DNA from: Geothrix fermentans DSM 14018 | GTDB taxonomy: Bacteria > Acidobacteriota > Holophagae > Holophagales > Holophagaceae | Length of the DNA stretch: 64,000 nucleotides | Direction: 5' to 3' | Assembly (NCBI RefSeq): GCF_000428885.1 | Contig: NZ_AUAU01000013.1 | Coordinates: 1-64,000, forward strand | Shown: positions 7,605 through 17,943 of the stretch, one piece after another | Layout: every line of letters starts with the position of its first letter | Numbering within the stretch: position 1 is the stretch's first letter | Program-made: the position numbers and the translations under genes | The notes under the pieces: model-generated | What the model was told of the DNA's origin: nothing | Database searches by the model: none | The model's input: only the letters and a program-made list of their open reading frames with translations

Positions 7605-9930
7605 CAGGGCTAAGACCTTGAACGAAGCCGAAACCCGCGCCGAGCACATCGACCCCACATTGAAAGCGGCAGGGTGGGGTGTGGTTGAGGGCAGCCGCAT
7701 CCTGCGGGAATACGGCATCACCCAGGGGCGGCTCCAGGGTGGCGGCAAGCGGGCCAAGGCCGAGATCGCGGACTATGTACTGGTCTATCGCAACACCAAG
7801 CTGGCCGTGGTGGAGGCCAAAGCCTGGGACAAGCCTTATACGGAAGGCGTGGGCCAGGCCAAGAGCTACGCCGCCAAGCTGGCCGTCCGATTCACCTACG
7901 CCACCAATGGGCAGGCCATCTACGGCATGGACATGGCCCTGGGGCAGGAAGGGGATGTGCCCGCCTTCCCCAGCCCCGATGAACTCTGGGACTGGACCTA
8001 TGCCGAAGCGAATGCCTGGCGAGACCGCTTCGCCGCCGTGCCCTTCGAGGACAAGGGCGGCTCCCACCCGGGCCGCTACTACCAGGACATCGCGGTCCAG
8101 CGGGTCCTGGAAGCCATCGCAGCCGGGAAGGACCGCCTCCTACTCACCCTGGCCACCGGCACGGGCAAGACCTTCATCGCCTTCCAGATCGCCTGGAAAC
8201 TCTTCCAGAGCCGGTGGAGCCTCAGCGGGGAACCCACCCGGCGACCCCGCATCCTCTTCCTGGCGGACCGGAACATCCTGGCGAACCAGGCCTACAACGC
8301 CTTCTCGGCCTTCCCGGAGGACGCGCTGGTCCGCATCGCCCCCGATGAGATCCGCAAGAAGGGCAAGGTCCCAAAGAACGGCAGCATCTTCTTCACCATC
8401 TTCCAGACCTTCATGAGCGGCGCCGGTGACACGCCCTATTTCGGGGAGTATCCGCCCGACTTCTTCGACTTCATCGTGATCGACGAATGCCACCGGGGCG
8501 GGGCCAAGGACGAGAGCACCTGGCGGAGCATCCTCGACTACTTCACTCCGGCCGTGAAGCTGGGCCTCACCGCCACGCCCAAGCGCACGGACAATGTGGA
8601 CACCTACGCCTACTTCGGGGAGCCGGTGTTCGTCTATTCCTTGAAGGAAGGCATCAACGATGGCTTCCTGACGCCCTTCAAGGTGAAGCAGATCAGCACC
8701 ACGCTGGATGAATATGTCTACACCCCGGACGACATCCTGCTGGAAGGGGTGGCCGAAGAAGGGAAGCGCTACACCGAGTCGGACTTCAACCGGATCATCG
8801 AGATCAAGGAGCGCGAAGACTATCGGGTGCGGCTCTTCATGGACCTGATCCACCAGGATGAAAAGACCCTGGTGTTCTGTGCCAGCCAACCCCACGCCCT
8901 GGCTGTGCGCGACCTCATCAACCAGGTGAGCCGCAGCACCAACCCCCTCTACTGCGTCCGGGTCACGGCCAACGATGGGGCCTTGGGTGAGCAGTACTTG
9001 CGCGACTTCCAGGACAACGAGAAGACCATCCCCACCATCCTGACCACCTCCCAGAAGCTATCGACCGGGGTGGATGCGCGGAATGTCCGCAACATCGTCC
9101 TCATGCGTCCCGTGAACTCCATGATCGAGTTCAAGCAGATCATCGGGCGGGGCACCCGGCTTTTCGAGGGTAAGGACTACTTCACCATCTACGACTTCGT
9201 GCAGGCCCACCATCACTTCAGCGATCCGGAGTGGGACGGGGAACCCGAGGAGCTTGAAACTGAAGATGGAGAAGGCCCATCGCGGCGGGTGGAACGGGCG
9301 GCCCCCGATCCCAAGCCCGAGGGGGAGGAGCCTGAACGGAAGCAAAAGACCCGCATCAAGTTGGCGGACGGGAAGGAACGGACCATCCAGCACATGCTGT
9401 CCACCACCTTCTGGAGCGCGGACGGGCGGCCCATGTCGGCGGCGCAGTTCCTGGAGAACCTGTTCGGGGCCCTGCCAGCCTTCTTCAAGAACGAGGCCGA
9501 GCTGAGGGCCATCTGGAGCAAGCCCGACACCCGGAAGGCCCTCCTGGCGGGGCTCTCCGACCAGGGCTATGGCCGGGACACCATGGCCGAGATGCAGCGG
9601 ATCATCGAGGCCGAGAACAGTGACCTGTTCGATGTGCTGGCCTATGTCGCCTTCGCCCTGAGCCCTCGGACCCGCGAGGCCCGTGCCAACCAGGCCAAGG
9701 TCCTCATCCACGACAGCTACTCCGACAAGAAGCGTGCCTTCCTGGAGTTCGTCCTGGCCCAGTATGTGAAGCAGGGCGTGGACGAACTCGACCAGGAGAA
9801 GCTCTCGCCCCTGCTCAAGCTGAAGTATCACGACGCCATTTCCGATGCCGTGGCGGACCTGGGAAGCGTGGAGGAGATCAGGGATGCGTTCACGGACTTC
9901 CAGCGGTATCTATACGATTCTGCTGTTTGA
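7582..9930 (+). CDS. hsdR: Type I restriction enzyme, R subunit (EcoEI-like)
   Basis: An ATP-dependent translocase and endonuclease of 782 residues. The N-terminal nuclease domain shows EIADYVLVYRNTKLAVVEAK, a PD-(D/E)xK core. The helicase part has Walker A LATGTGKT at about 190-197 and the DECH box at 301-304, followed by TATPKRTDN and the second RecA-like domain (IIGRGTRLF). The C-terminus resembles the EcoEI_R_C domain. The annotated GTG start at 7582 overlaps hsdS by 23 bases; a TTG at 7618 just after the hsdS stop is an alternative. With hsdM and hsdS this forms an apparently complete, intact system. Confidence 0.94.
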   Translation: MPSTATCDRAKTLNEAETRAEHIDPTLKAAGWGVVEGSRILREYGITQGRLQGGGKRAKAEIADYVLVYRNTKLAVVEAKAWDKPYTEGVGQAKSYAAKLAVRFTYATNGQAIYGMDMALGQEGDVPAFPSPDELWDWTYAEANAWRDRFAAVPFEDKGGSHPGRYYQDIAVQRVLEAIAAGKDRLLLTLATGTGKTFIAFQIAWKLFQSRWSLSGEPTRRPRILFLADRNILANQAYNAFSAFPEDALVRIAPDEIRKKGKVPKNGSIFFTIFQTFMSGAGDTPYFGEYPPDFFDFIVIDECHRGGAKDESTWRSILDYFTPAVKLGLTATPKRTDNVDTYAYFGEPVFVYSLKEGINDGFLTPFKVKQISTTLDEYVYTPDDILLEGVAEEGKRYTESDFNRIIEIKEREDYRVRLFMDLIHQDEKTLVFCASQPHALAVRDLINQVSRSTNPLYCVRVTANDGALGEQYLRDFQDNEKTIPTILTTSQKLSTGVDARNVRNIVLMRPVNSMIEFKQIIGRGTRLFEGKDYFTIYDFVQAHHHFSDPEWDGEPEELETEDGEGPSRRVERAAPDPKPEGEEPERKQKTRIKLADGKERTIQHMLSTTFWSADGRPMSAAQFLENLFGALPAFFKNEAELRAIWSKPDTRKALLAGLSDQGYGRDTMAEMQRIIEAENSDLFDVLAYVAFALSPRTREARANQAKVLIHDSYSDKKRAFLEFVLAQYVKQGVDELDQEKLSPLLKLKYHDAISDAVADLGSVEEIRDAFTDFQRYLYDSAV

Positions 9931-10156
9931 TCAGGTGACAGGTCGAATCGGCTCTGGCCCGTCATTCTGCACATTTCCCACTGCTGAGCCCACTTCATAG
10001 GCCTCCAACCCGCTGGGTGGCTCACCCCATCTGGACCTGCTCACGAACCTCGGCATGCTCAGCCGCGTGGACACTTCCGAGGGCCCCCGCTGGTGCCGGC
10101 CCCAGGGCGTTGGGGGCCTGAGACCGGCGAGCGGGTCGGGGTCTTACCTGGCCCGG

Positions 10157-10879
10157 CTAGGCCAGCCGGAACCCCGGCACCCAGCCGAAGGCGGCCTTGG
10201 CTTTGGCGATGGAGGCCACGCCGTCGTCCTCGGTGATGTTGTAGATGCCGGGCTCGCCTGCGGTCATGGCGCGGCGCGCGGCGTCGGCGGCGTCGTCCAC
10301 ATGCAGGGGGCTGCCTTCGGGCGCGGTGTCGAAGCCGGTGCCCGGGCCGTACAGCTTGCCGTAGCGCAGCACGATGCCGGCCAGGGGCGCGGCCAGGACC
10401 TGCCGTTCGAGGCTCAGCACGGCCTGCACGGTCTCCAGGTAGTCGGGGACGTCCAGCAGCAACGGCGCGTCCTCGCGGTAGGGCACGGGCCCGGCCGCGT
10501 AGACGAAGCCAAGGCTCTGGGCGATCATCCGCTTGGCGCCGGCGGCCACCGCCGCGGCCACCAGGTTGCCGGTGCCGACCTCGCGCAGGCGCGCGTTGCG
10601 CACCAGGGCCTCGGTCATCAGCGCGGGCTCCAGCGCCGGCGGCAGATCCGTGAGCTGGTGGACGACGACCTCCGGCTGGGCCTTCACCACGGCCTCCCGC
10701 AGGGCCGCGGCATCGAACACATCCACCACCACCGGGGCCACGCCCAGCTCGCGCAGCAGGCCCACCTTGGCCTGGGATCGGGTGGTGCCCGTGACCTTCC
10801 AGCCGTCCTGCACCAGCAGCCGGCAGAGGCTGCGTCCGATGGCCCCGGTCGCACCCGCGACGAACACGTTCTTGCTCAT
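10157..10879 (-). CDS. NAD(P)-dependent epimerase/dehydratase-like protein
   Basis: A 240-residue short-chain extended Rossmann protein. The N-terminus MSKNVFVAGATGAIGRSL contains the GxTGxIG dinucleotide-binding motif; VVVDVFDAAAL follows as in NmrA/epimerase-type folds. The usual YxxxK pair is not obvious, so enzyme activity is uncertain and a redox-sensing or reductase role is also possible. The ATG overlaps the stop of the Rrf2 regulator upstream by four bases, so the two are co-translated and the regulator probably controls this gene. Confidence 0.8.
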   Translation of the reverse strand: MSKNVFVAGATGAIGRSLCRLLVQDGWKVTGTTRSQAKVGLLRELGVAPVVVDVFDAAALREAVVKAQPEVVVHQLTDLPPALEPALMTEALVRNARLREVGTGNLVAAAVAAGAKRMIAQSLGFVYAAGPVPYREDAPLLLDVPDYLETVQAVLSLERQVLAAPLAGIVLRYGKLYGPGTGFDTAPEGSPLHVDDAADAARRAMTAGEPGIYNITEDDGVASIAKAKAAFGWVPGFRLA

Positions 10880-11430
10880 GACTGGACTCCTTTGGGGTTG
10901 TGGTCTGGATCGGATTGGGCCCCGCGGCGCGCGCGCCGCTGGGTCTGGAACCACTCTGCGGTTTCGTCTGCGAAGGTCTTCGGTGTCTTGCAGCTCAGCT
11001 CGCAGGCGAGGTCGGCGATGGTCTTCGACGCCAGCACCTCCTTCAGCTTCCGTTCGGCCTCCTGCATGAAGGCGTGGATCCGGCAGGAGCCTGCGATGGC
11101 CCACCCGGGCGTGCGTTCCTCGAACAGGGCGCAGTTCTGGCGGATCTCGGCGCAGGCGAAGAGGGCGCGCTCCGGGTCCACTGCCTCGAGCACCTCGAGG
11201 ACGGGGATGTGTTCCGCAGGCCGGGCCAGGGTGAAGCCGCCGGAGATGCCCTCGGTTCCCAGGACGATCCGCGATGCTTTGAGGCGGGAGAAGATCTTGG
11301 CGAGAAAGCGCTCGGGAAGTTTCTGGTACCTCGCCAGGTCCCGGACGCTGACGGGCTCTTTCCGGGAAGCGAGGATCAGCAGTGAGTGAAGGGCATATTC
11401 GGCCCCGGCCCCGTACAGCGCTGACGTCAT
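10876..11430 (-). CDS. Rrf2-family transcriptional regulator
   Basis: A 184-residue winged-helix regulator. The pattern EYALHSLLILASR, PVSVRDLARYQKLPERFLAKIF and GTEGISGGFTLARPAEHIPV is diagnostic for Rrf2/IscR relatives. Three cysteines in the C-terminal half (FACAEIRQNC and AGSCRIHAF) could hold an iron-sulfur cluster or act as redox switches, but the spacing (C-x6-C-x16-C) differs from IscR and NsrR. First gene of a two-gene operon with the epimerase-like protein. The sensed signal is unknown. Confidence 0.88.
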   Translation of the reverse strand: MTSALYGAGAEYALHSLLILASRKEPVSVRDLARYQKLPERFLAKIFSRLKASRIVLGTEGISGGFTLARPAEHIPVLEVLEAVDPERALFACAEIRQNCALFEERTPGWAIAGSCRIHAFMQEAERKLKEVLASKTIADLACELSCKTPKTFADETAEWFQTQRRARRGAQSDPDHNPKGVQS

Positions 11431-11458
11431 ACTGACACCTCACGAGTGCTAGTTTGAT

Positions 11459-11477
11459 CGAACGCCCCTGTTCGTCA
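11459..11477 (-). promoter_or_regulatory. Candidate promoter and operator of the Rrf2 operon
   Basis: On the minus strand a TTGACG -35-like hexamer (11472-11477) lies about 40 bases before the ATG. The inverted repeat CGAAC-N6-GTTCG (11459-11474) overlaps it and extends toward the -10 position (AACTAG-like). Placement between the two elements would suit self-repression. It is based only on position and symmetry. Confidence 0.3.
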
Positions 11478-11633
11478 AGGCCTTTCTGGATCCAGCGCTG
11501 TTCCTGGTGGTCGGCCTGGTCTCGCCGGAAAACCAGAGAACCGCCCAGGTGGACAGACTCTGTCCATTGTCCGGGTGTAGGGTGATCATGCTTGATCTCC
11601 GGGTCATCATTCTCTTCTCCACGGCGGAGCCCC

Positions 11634-12407
11634 ATGAACATGAAGTCGTCCCTTCTTCCGGTCGCCGGCCTATCGGCCCTCCTCGCTTGCGGGGGCGGGG
11701 GCGGCGGCAGCAGCACTCCCGCGCCCGCACCCGCACCGCCGCCCTCCGCCGGTGCCTTCGAGGGGCCCTGGACGGGCACGCTGCGGTCCACCACGGGCGC
11801 GACGGTGACGGCCACGGCCCTGGTGCTGTCCTCCGGGGAGATGCGCTACGTGGCCTCCAACGGCATCCAGGCGGTGGGAACAGTGGCGGCCAGCGGCAAC
11901 GCCGCCACAGGCTCGGGCACCCTGTACGCCCCGTACGGGTACGTCTTCCCCGGCAATACCACCTCCACCGCGTTCTCCCTCAGCGGATCGGGGATCGCCA
12001 GCACCACCCTGTCGGGCAGCTACACGAGCGCCTACGACAGCGGGACCTTCGCCTTCGCCTACAACGCCGGAGCCAAGTACGCCTCGCCCGTCATCATGGC
12101 GAACGTGGCTGGAACCTACACATCCACCATGACCAGCTCGGGCTACCCCATCAGCGGCCGACTCACTTCCACCGGGGCCCTGAGCGGATCAGACGTCTTC
12201 GGCACCCTGAGCGGCACGCTGACCGCCGTGGATCCCGCCAAGAATGCCTTCCGCGTGAACGTGGCCTACACGCCCACCGGCCAGGCGGCCCGAGCCTATT
12301 CCGGATTGGCCTTCTTCGACTTCAGCTACTCGCCGGTGCGGCTGGAAGTTCAGGCCACCGGTGCCGCCGGCCAGTTCGCCGCCGAGCTGCAGCTGGTCGG
12401 GCCCTGA
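11634..12407 (+). CDS. Putative lipoprotein of unknown function
   Basis: A 257-residue secreted protein. MKSSLLPVAGLSALLACGG holds a lipobox (LLAC) with the predicted lipidated cysteine near residue 19, followed by a glycine-serine-proline linker. The mature part is rich in Thr, Ser, Gly and Ala, with alternating polar and hydrophobic residues suggestive of an all-beta domain. No catalytic motif is recognised. The start at 11634 is chosen because GGAG precedes it at a good distance and it places the signal peptide correctly. It stands alone between the Rrf2 operon and the convergent GGDEF gene. Confidence 0.75.
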   Translation: MNMKSSLLPVAGLSALLACGGGGGGSSTPAPAPAPPPSAGAFEGPWTGTLRSTTGATVTATALVLSSGEMRYVASNGIQAVGTVAASGNAATGSGTLYAPYGYVFPGNTTSTAFSLSGSGIASTTLSGSYTSAYDSGTFAFAYNAGAKYASPVIMANVAGTYTSTMTSSGYPISGRLTSTGALSGSDVFGTLSGTLTAVDPAKNAFRVNVAYTPTGQAARAYSGLAFFDFSYSPVRLEVQATGAAGQFAAELQLVGP

Positions 12408-12437
12408 GGTCACGCCTGCTGGGGCGCCGGTCGGGAG

Positions 12438-14396
12438 TCAGGTCTCGCCGGGCGGCGTCGTCCCCTGGCCACCGGGGGCGGCCTGCGCGAACCGGAAGCC
12501 GTTACGCCCGGACTGCTTGACCGTGTACATGGCCTGGTCCGCGGCGGACTGGAGGGTCGGCGCCGAGGCCCCGTCCGCCGGGTACATCGCGATGCCCAGG
12601 GAGAGGCCGATGGTGCAGGTGAGCGGCCCCAGCTCGAAGGGGCGGCCCACGGCCGCCACCATGGCTTCCGCGACCCGCAGGACGCTCTCGTGGTCCTGGA
12701 CATCGAGCAGCACCGCCGCGAACTCATCCCCGCCGAGCCTGGCCAGGGTGTCGGCCTGGCGGAGGCAGGCCGAGAGCCGCTGGGCGACCGCCACCAGAAG
12801 GGCATCCCCGGCCTCATGCCCGTGCGCGTCGTTCACGGCCTTGAACCTGTCCAGGTCCATGTAGAGCACGGCGAAGCGGCTCTGCCTCCGCTGCGCCTGG
12901 ACCAGGGCCTGTTCCAGGCGATCCTTGAAGAGGGCGCGGTTGGGGAGGCCCGTGAGGGGATCGTGCTGGGCCATGTGCTCGAGCCGGTCCTTCAGGTCCT
13001 TCAGCTCCGCGATGTAGGCCTCCCGCTCGGCTTCCAGCCGGTTCCGCTCCGTGACATCGCGGGTGACCCCCTGGAAGCCGAGGAGGCGCCCCTCCTCGCT
13101 CCAGACGATGCGCCACTGCGCCTCCACCTGGATCTCCCGTCCATCCTTGCAGGCCACGGTCGCTTCGAAGAGGTCATGTTCGAAGGGCTGGGAACCCGGA
13201 GCGAGGTTCCGCGCACCGGTGACCCGCTCGAGGATCTGCCGGATGGAATGATCCGTGAGGGCCCGGCTGGAGGACGGGAGGGCCAGGAACTCCTCCGGCG
13301 TCCAGCCGCGCTGGCGCAGGATGGAGGGACTGACGTAGGTGGGGCGGCCTTCGGGATCCAGGGTCCAGATCACGGCCGTGGTGTTCGCGGCCAGTAGGCG
13401 GTATTTTTCTTTTTTCGCCTCGAGGGCGGCCTGGGCATCGAGGTGGCGGAGCCAGGCCGATCGCGCCTGCCAGCCCAGGGCGAGGGAGAAGCCCACCGTC
13501 ACCAGGACGGCGAAGGCAGCCAGGGCTGCCTGGTGGCGCCAGGGCTGGAGGTAGTCCCGCTCGGCGAGGCCCACCAGCAGCAGCAGGGGGTAGGAGTCCA
13601 TGCGCAGCAGGGTGTAGGTGCGCCGCTCCTCGTCGAGCAGGGACTGGGTGGAAAACTGGACCGAGGGCTTTTCCGACCGGGCCGCTGCGAGGTAGGGGCC
13701 CGTGAAGTCCCGGTTTCCGATCGCCAGGTCCGGGCCGTTCTGGGCCGGGTGCCGGGCGAGGAGGCTGAAGTCGTTGGCCCGGAGCGATACGGTGCCGAGG
13801 GGGCCGACATCCACCTGGGCCAGGTCCTGGTTGAACCGTTTCAACGGGAGGATCGCGATGGCGAGGCCGCCGGCCGCTTCGCCGGGGCGCTCCCAACTCC
13901 GGGCCAGCAGGAGGTGCCAGGCGCCGTCTGAGCCCATCTGGATGGGGGAGGAAAGCAGGAGCCGGGGGGCCGCTTCCTGCTTGGCGAGAAGGGCGAAGGC
14001 CCGGCCCACCGGATCCTCCCCGCGAAAGCTCAGCTTCGTGCCCGCCAGGAGCCTGCCCTGGCCATCGGTGAGGCTCAGGCCGTCGAGGACCCCGGCCCGC
14101 CTCAGCTGATTCCGGGCGAATGCCTCCAGCCGCGGCCCGTCGGGATCGTGTTCGGCTTCGTCGACCAGTGCCAGGACCGCGAGGTCGATCCGCTCCAGGG
14201 TGGAGGCGATGTTCTCCTCGACCACTTCCGCCAGGTTGTGGGTCTGGACTTCGGCCCGTTCCTGGTAGTGGCGCCGGTTCTGGGCCAGGAGCCAGATGGA
14301 GGCGGCGATGACGGCCAGGTTGAAGGCCAGGATGATTCCGCCCGCCCACTTGATGAAGGTCGAGGGCTCGGGGAACCGGATTCTCAAGGTGCGCAT
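12438..14396 (-). CDS. Membrane-bound diguanylate cyclase with Cache-like sensor, PAS and GGDEF domains
   Basis: Predicted to make cyclic di-GMP from GTP. Two transmembrane segments (about residues 18-40 and 285-305) flank a periplasmic sensor region with Cache-like features (GLSLTDGQGRLLAGTKL). A PAS domain follows (YRLLAANTTAVIWTLDPEG, with a PAC tail ending RLLGFQGVTRDVTERNRLE), then a coiled coil and a GGDEF domain (HDPLTGLPNRALFKDRLEQA, RLGGDEFAAVL) with the active-site GGDEF intact. No EAL domain. Start candidates are TTG 14438, ATG 14417 and ATG 14396; 14396 has an AGGGAC-like site upstream and begins the hydrophobic region properly. Divergent from the tricorn gene. Confidence 0.9.
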   Translation of the reverse strand: MRTLRIRFPEPSTFIKWAGGIILAFNLAVIAASIWLLAQNRRHYQERAEVQTHNLAEVVEENIASTLERIDLAVLALVDEAEHDPDGPRLEAFARNQLRRAGVLDGLSLTDGQGRLLAGTKLSFRGEDPVGRAFALLAKQEAAPRLLLSSPIQMGSDGAWHLLLARSWERPGEAAGGLAIAILPLKRFNQDLAQVDVGPLGTVSLRANDFSLLARHPAQNGPDLAIGNRDFTGPYLAAARSEKPSVQFSTQSLLDEERRTYTLLRMDSYPLLLLVGLAERDYLQPWRHQAALAAFAVLVTVGFSLALGWQARSAWLRHLDAQAALEAKKEKYRLLAANTTAVIWTLDPEGRPTYVSPSILRQRGWTPEEFLALPSSSRALTDHSIRQILERVTGARNLAPGSQPFEHDLFEATVACKDGREIQVEAQWRIVWSEEGRLLGFQGVTRDVTERNRLEAEREAYIAELKDLKDRLEHMAQHDPLTGLPNRALFKDRLEQALVQAQRRQSRFAVLYMDLDRFKAVNDAHGHEAGDALLVAVAQRLSACLRQADTLARLGGDEFAAVLLDVQDHESVLRVAEAMVAAVGRPFELGPLTCTIGLSLGIAMYPADGASAPTLQSAADQAMYTVKQSGRNGFRFAQAAPGGQGTTPPGET

Positions 14397-14521
14397 GACT
14401 GTCCCTGCACGATCCATTGGCCAAGCGGGAGGGTTCAATGAATTCCAACCGTGAGGAAGGGGGTTGGTCCTGGTATTTTACATCGTAATACAATACTTCC
14501 AACTCCCCACGAGGTGAACCG

Positions 14522-17500
14522 ATGCCCGGACGACCCTTCCTCCTCTCCAGGCTGGCCCTGGCCCTCGCCCTGGCGGGCACGGCCCAGGCCCAGACGAAGC
14601 TGCTGCGCTTCCCGGACATCCACGGGGACAAGGTGGTGTTCACCCACGGCGGCGATCTCTGGAGCGCCCCGGCCGCGGGCGGCACGGCCATGCGGCTGAC
14701 GGCGCACCCGGGCCTGGAGCTGTTCGCGAAGTTCAGCCCCGACGGGAAGTGGATCGCCTTCACGGGCCAGTACGACGGCGACGAGCAGGTCTACGTCATG
14801 CCCAGCGAGGGCGGCATCCCCCGCCAGCTCACCTTCGATCCGGCGGCGGGACCCCTGCCGCCGCGGGGCGGCTACGACCACCAGGTGGTGGGCTGGACGC
14901 CGGACGGCTCCAGCGTGCTGTTCCGCGCCGCCAGCGATGCCGACGGGGTGCTGAGCCGCACGGCCCTCTACACCGTGAGCTTCAAGGGCGGCCTGCCCCA
15001 GAAGCTGCCCATGCCCACAGCGGGCCCCGGCACCTTCTCGCCGGATGGCAAGCGCCTCGCCTACGCGCCCATGTTCCGGGACTTCCGCCACTGGAAGCGC
15101 TACCAGGGCGGCTGGGCGCAGGACCTCTACGTCTTCGACCTGGCCACGAAGCAGCAGAAGAAGGTGGCCGCCAGTCCGCGCACGGAGCGCGATCCCATGT
15201 GGATCGGCGACAAGGTCTACTTCGCCTCGGACCGCGGCGGCACCCTGAACCTGTACTCGGTGGACCCGGCCACGGACGCCGTGAAGCAGCTCACCTTCCA
15301 GAAGACCTGGGATGTGCGCTGGCCCTCCAGCGACCGCCAGTCCCGCATCGTCTACGAGCTGAACGGCGAATTGCATGTGTTCAACGTGAAGGACGGCAGC
15401 GACAGGGGCCTTTCCATCACCGTGCCCACGGACGGCGGCGCCTCGCGGCCCTCCCGCATCAGCGTGGAGAAGAACATCGAGGGCTTCGCCCTTTCGCCCA
15501 AGGGCGAGCGCGCTCTCTTCGTGGCCCGGGGCGAGGTGTTCACCGTGCCCATCGAGAAGGGGCCCGTGCGCAACCTCACGAACAGCTCCGGCGCCCACGA
15601 CCGCCTGGCCCGCTGGTCGCCGGACGGCAAGACCATCGCCTTCATCTCCGACTTGAGCGGCGAGGACCAGGTCTACCTCGTGGCCCAGGATGGCAAGGGC
15701 AGGCCCGAGGCCCTCACCAGCGGCCTGGTGGGCCAGCTCAACAACCTCGTCTGGGCCCCGGATGGCAAGCACCTGGCCTTCACGGACAAGGACGGTGTGG
15801 TCTACGTCCTCGGCGCGGCCGACAAGAAGCTCGCGAAGGCCGCCAAGGATCCCTTCGCCCGGGTGGGCGACCTGGCCTGGTCGCCGGACGGCCAGTTCCT
15901 GGCCTTCTCCCTGGCCAACCTGAACGGCACGCGCAGCCTCCAGGTGTGGGGCCTGGCGGACCAGCAGCTCCACCGCCTCACCGGCGAGCTGTTCACCGCC
16001 ACCGAGCCCACCTGGGACCCCGAAGGCAGGTACCTCTACGCCCTCAGCCGCCGCGACTACGCGCCCCAGATCAGCAACCTGGAGTTCGACTACGCGGGCA
16101 ACCGCAACACGGACCTCGTGGCCTACACCCTGCGCAAGGACGTGGCCCATCCCTTCCCGCCGGAGAGCGACGAAGTGGGCGCAGCACCCGAGAAGCCCGC
16201 GCCCGAGAAGAAGGAGGAGGGCGGGAAGAAGCCCGAGGAGGCCAAGGCCCCGGCCCCGGTCCGCATCGACTTCGACGGCTTCGAGCAGCGGGGCGTGCGC
16301 GTGCCGGTGCCCGCGGACAACCTGGGCGGCCTGGAGGCCGTGAAGGGCTTCCTGCTCTACAGCAAGAACCAGCCTTTCGTGTACGGCGAGGCCAATGGCC
16401 GGCGCCCCGGCGGGAGCAGCCTCTGGATCTTCGACCTGAAGAAGCGCCAGGAGAGCGAGCTGCTGCCGGAGGTACAGGGCTGGACGCTGAGCCAGGACGG
16501 CGCCAAGCTCCTGGCCCGGGCCGGGCAGGGGCCCGCGGCCTCGTACCAGCTCCTCGACGCCAAGCCCAAGGCCGCGGAGAAGAAGACAGTCTCCACCAAA
16601 GACCTCTACGTGGACCGCATCCCCGCGGAAGAGTGGCGCGAGGTCTACGACGAGACCTGGCGGCGCTTCCGCGACTTCTTCTACGTGAAGAACATGCACG
16701 GCTACGACTGGAAGGCCCTGCGCGAGCAGTACCGCCCCTGGCTGCAGCATGTGACCCACCGCTCGGACCTGACCTATGTCCTCACCGAGCTCATCTCCGA
16801 GCTGAACATCGGCCACACCTACACCGAGGGCGGCGACCAGTTCCTGCCCGAGCGCGCCAAGGTGGGCCTGCCCGGCGCCCGCTTCGAGCTGGACGAGAAG
16901 GCCGGCCGCTACAAGCTGGCCCGCATCTACCGGGGCCACAACGAGGAGCCCAAGTACCGCAGCCCGCTGACCGAGCCCGGCGTGGACGCCCGCGAGGGCG
17001 ACTACATCCTGGCCATCGACGGCGCGGAGCTGAAGGCCGATGACTGCCCCTACCGGCTGCTGCGGAACAAGACCTACCCGGTGACGCTCACCCTGAACGC
17101 CAGGCCCAGCTTCGAGGGCGCGCGGCAGGCGACCTACCAGCCCATCCAGAGCGAGGCCAGCCTGCGCTACCTGGACTTCGTGCTGCGCTCCAAGGAGACC
17201 GTGGACAAGCTCAGCGGCGGCAAGGTGGGCTACCTCCACATCCCCGACATGGGCGCCCCCGGCCTCTACGAGTTCATCAAGTGGTACTACCCCCAGATCC
17301 GCAAGGAGGGCCTGGTGGTGGATGTCCGCGCCAACGGCGGCGGCAACATCAGCCAGATGATCCTGGGACGGCTGGGCAAGAAGCTGCTGGGCACCCGCTT
17401 CGGCTATGCGGGCGAGCACCCCACGACCTACCCCTCCACTGTGTTCCACGGGCCCATGGTGGCGCTCACCAGCGAGACCAGCGCCAGCGACGGCGACATC

Positions 17501-17824
17501 TTCCCCTACCACTTCCGCTTCGCAGGCCTCGGGCCCCTCATCGGCAAGCGCACCTGGGGCGGCGTCGTGGGCGGCGGCAACTCACCGCTCATCGACGGCG
17601 GCAGCGTCTTCGTGCCCCAGTCCGGCACCAACGCCCCCACGGGCGAGTGGATCATCGAAGGCGAGGGCGTGACGCCTGACATCGAGGTGGAGAACGATCC
17701 GGCCTCCCTGCTGGAGGGTCACGACCGCCAGTTGGAGCGGGGCGTGCAGGAGGTGCTGAAGCGCATGGCCGAGAAGCCCATGCACCTGCCGAAACGGCCT
17801 GCGGATCCCGTGAAAACCAAATAG
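14522..17824 (+). CDS. Tricorn-type protease, S41 family, periplasmic
   Basis: A 1100-residue exported peptidase. Signal peptide of about 23 residues ([13 protein letters not shown]). Residues about 25-540 form repeated WD40/TolB-like beta-propeller blades ([32 protein letters not shown]). A charged Lys/Glu/Pro linker lies around residues 556-580 ([12 protein letters not shown]). The C-terminal part has the core domain, a PDZ-like stretch ([12 protein letters not shown]) and the catalytic motif ETSASDGD, with Ser989 next to Asp990; the histidine is probably in [12 protein letters not shown]. By homology it trims oligopeptides to short peptides, which fits the downstream S46 and M4 peptidases in this window. 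Confidence 0.93.
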   Translation: MPGRPFLLSRLALALALAGTAQAQTKLLRFPDIHGDKVVFTHGGDLWSAPAAGGTAMRLTAHPGLELFAKFSPDGKWIAFTGQYDGDEQVYVMPSEGGIPRQLTFDPAAGPLPPRGGYDHQVVGWTPDGSSVLFRAASDADGVLSRTALYTVSFKGGLPQKLPMPTAGPGTFSPDGKRLAYAPMFRDFRHWKRYQGGWAQDLYVFDLATKQQKKVAASPRTERDPMWIGDKVYFASDRGGTLNLYSVDPATDAVKQLTFQKTWDVRWPSSDRQSRIVYELNGELHVFNVKDGSDRGLSITVPTDGGASRPSRISVEKNIEGFALSPKGERALFVARGEVFTVPIEKGPVRNLTNSSGAHDRLARWSPDGKTIAFISDLSGEDQVYLVAQDGKGRPEALTSGLVGQLNNLVWAPDGKHLAFTDKDGVVYVLGAADKKLAKAAKDPFARVGDLAWSPDGQFLAFSLANLNGTRSLQVWGLADQQLHRLTGELFTATEPTWDPEGRYLYALSRRDYAPQISNLEFDYAGNRNTDLVAYTLRKDVAHPFPPESDEVGAAPEKPAPEKKEEGGKKPEEAKAPAPVRIDFDGFEQRGVRVPVPADNLGGLEAVKGFLLYSKNQPFVYGEANGRRPGGSSLWIFDLKKRQESELLPEVQGWTLSQDGAKLLARAGQGPAASYQLLDAKPKAAEKKTVSTKDLYVDRIPAEEWREVYDETWRRFRDFFYVKNMHGYDWKALREQYRPWLQHVTHRSDLTYVLTELISELNIGHTYTEGGDQFLPERAKVGLPGARFELDEKAGRYKLARIYRGHNEEPKYRSPLTEPGVDAREGDYILAIDGAELKADDCPYRLLRNKTYPVTLTLNARPSFEGARQATYQPIQSEASLRYLDFVLRSKETVDKLSGGKVGYLHIPDMGAPGLYEFIKWYYPQIRKEGLVVDVRANGGGNISQMILGRLGKKLLGTRFGYAGEHPTTYPSTVFHGPMVALTSETSASDGDIFPYHFRFAGLGPLIGKRTWGGVVGGGNSPLIDGGSVFVPQSGTNAPTGEWIIEGEGVTPDIEVENDPASLLEGHDRQLERGVQEVLKRMAEKPMHLPKRPADPVKTK

Positions 17825-17829
17825 GTCTG

Positions 17830-17842
17830 GTGGTCCGACCAC
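17830..17842. promoter_or_regulatory. Candidate GntR/FadR-type operator 1 for the lactate permease
   Basis: GTGGTCCGACCAC is a perfect palindrome with 6-bp arms around one central base, located just after the tricorn stop. The core GGTC-N-GACC matches the general pattern bound by FadR-subfamily GntR regulators such as LldR and PdhR. A second half-matching site lies about 110 bp downstream, before lldP. No GntR regulator gene is in the window. Confidence 0.5.
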
Positions 17843-17884
17843 GACAATTCGAGCCGATAAAATCCATTTCGAGGCGTGACATTG

Positions 17885-17917
17885 CAAGGGCCTGGGTCCA
17901 TGGGATTCAGGCCCTTG
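17885..17917. promoter_or_regulatory. Leader hairpin between the two candidate operators
   Basis: CAAGGGCCTG (17885-17894) and CAGGCCCTTG (17908-17917) form a perfect 10-bp stem with a 13-base loop. On the plus strand it is followed by an A-run rather than a T-run, so it is not a standard terminator in either direction. It could be a DNA-looping or RNA leader structure upstream of lldP. Confidence 0.35.
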
Positions 17918-17943
17918 TGTCCAAAAAAAGGTTTTGGCTTGGT

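Noticed and set aside
9931-10156. Gap between hsdR and the epimerase-like gene
   Set aside because: Searched for a terminator, tRNA or attachment site beside the R-M operon. A short coding-like stretch (LGMLSRVDTSEGPRW) may be a gene remnant but is too short to name.
12438-14396. EAL or HD-GYP phosphodiesterase domain in the GGDEF protein
   Set aside because: The protein ends shortly after the GGDEF domain; no EAL or HD-GYP motif is present.
14435-17512. Very long antisense ORF (about 1025 codons) opposite the tricorn gene
   Set aside because: High GC gives few stop codons; its translation is rich in Gly/Ala/Val/His without any domain, and the opposite strand encodes a full tricorn protease.
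17885-17917. Terminator of the tricorn gene
   Set aside because: The 10-bp stem is followed by an A-run on the plus strand and lacks a T-run on either side, so it is not an intrinsic terminator.
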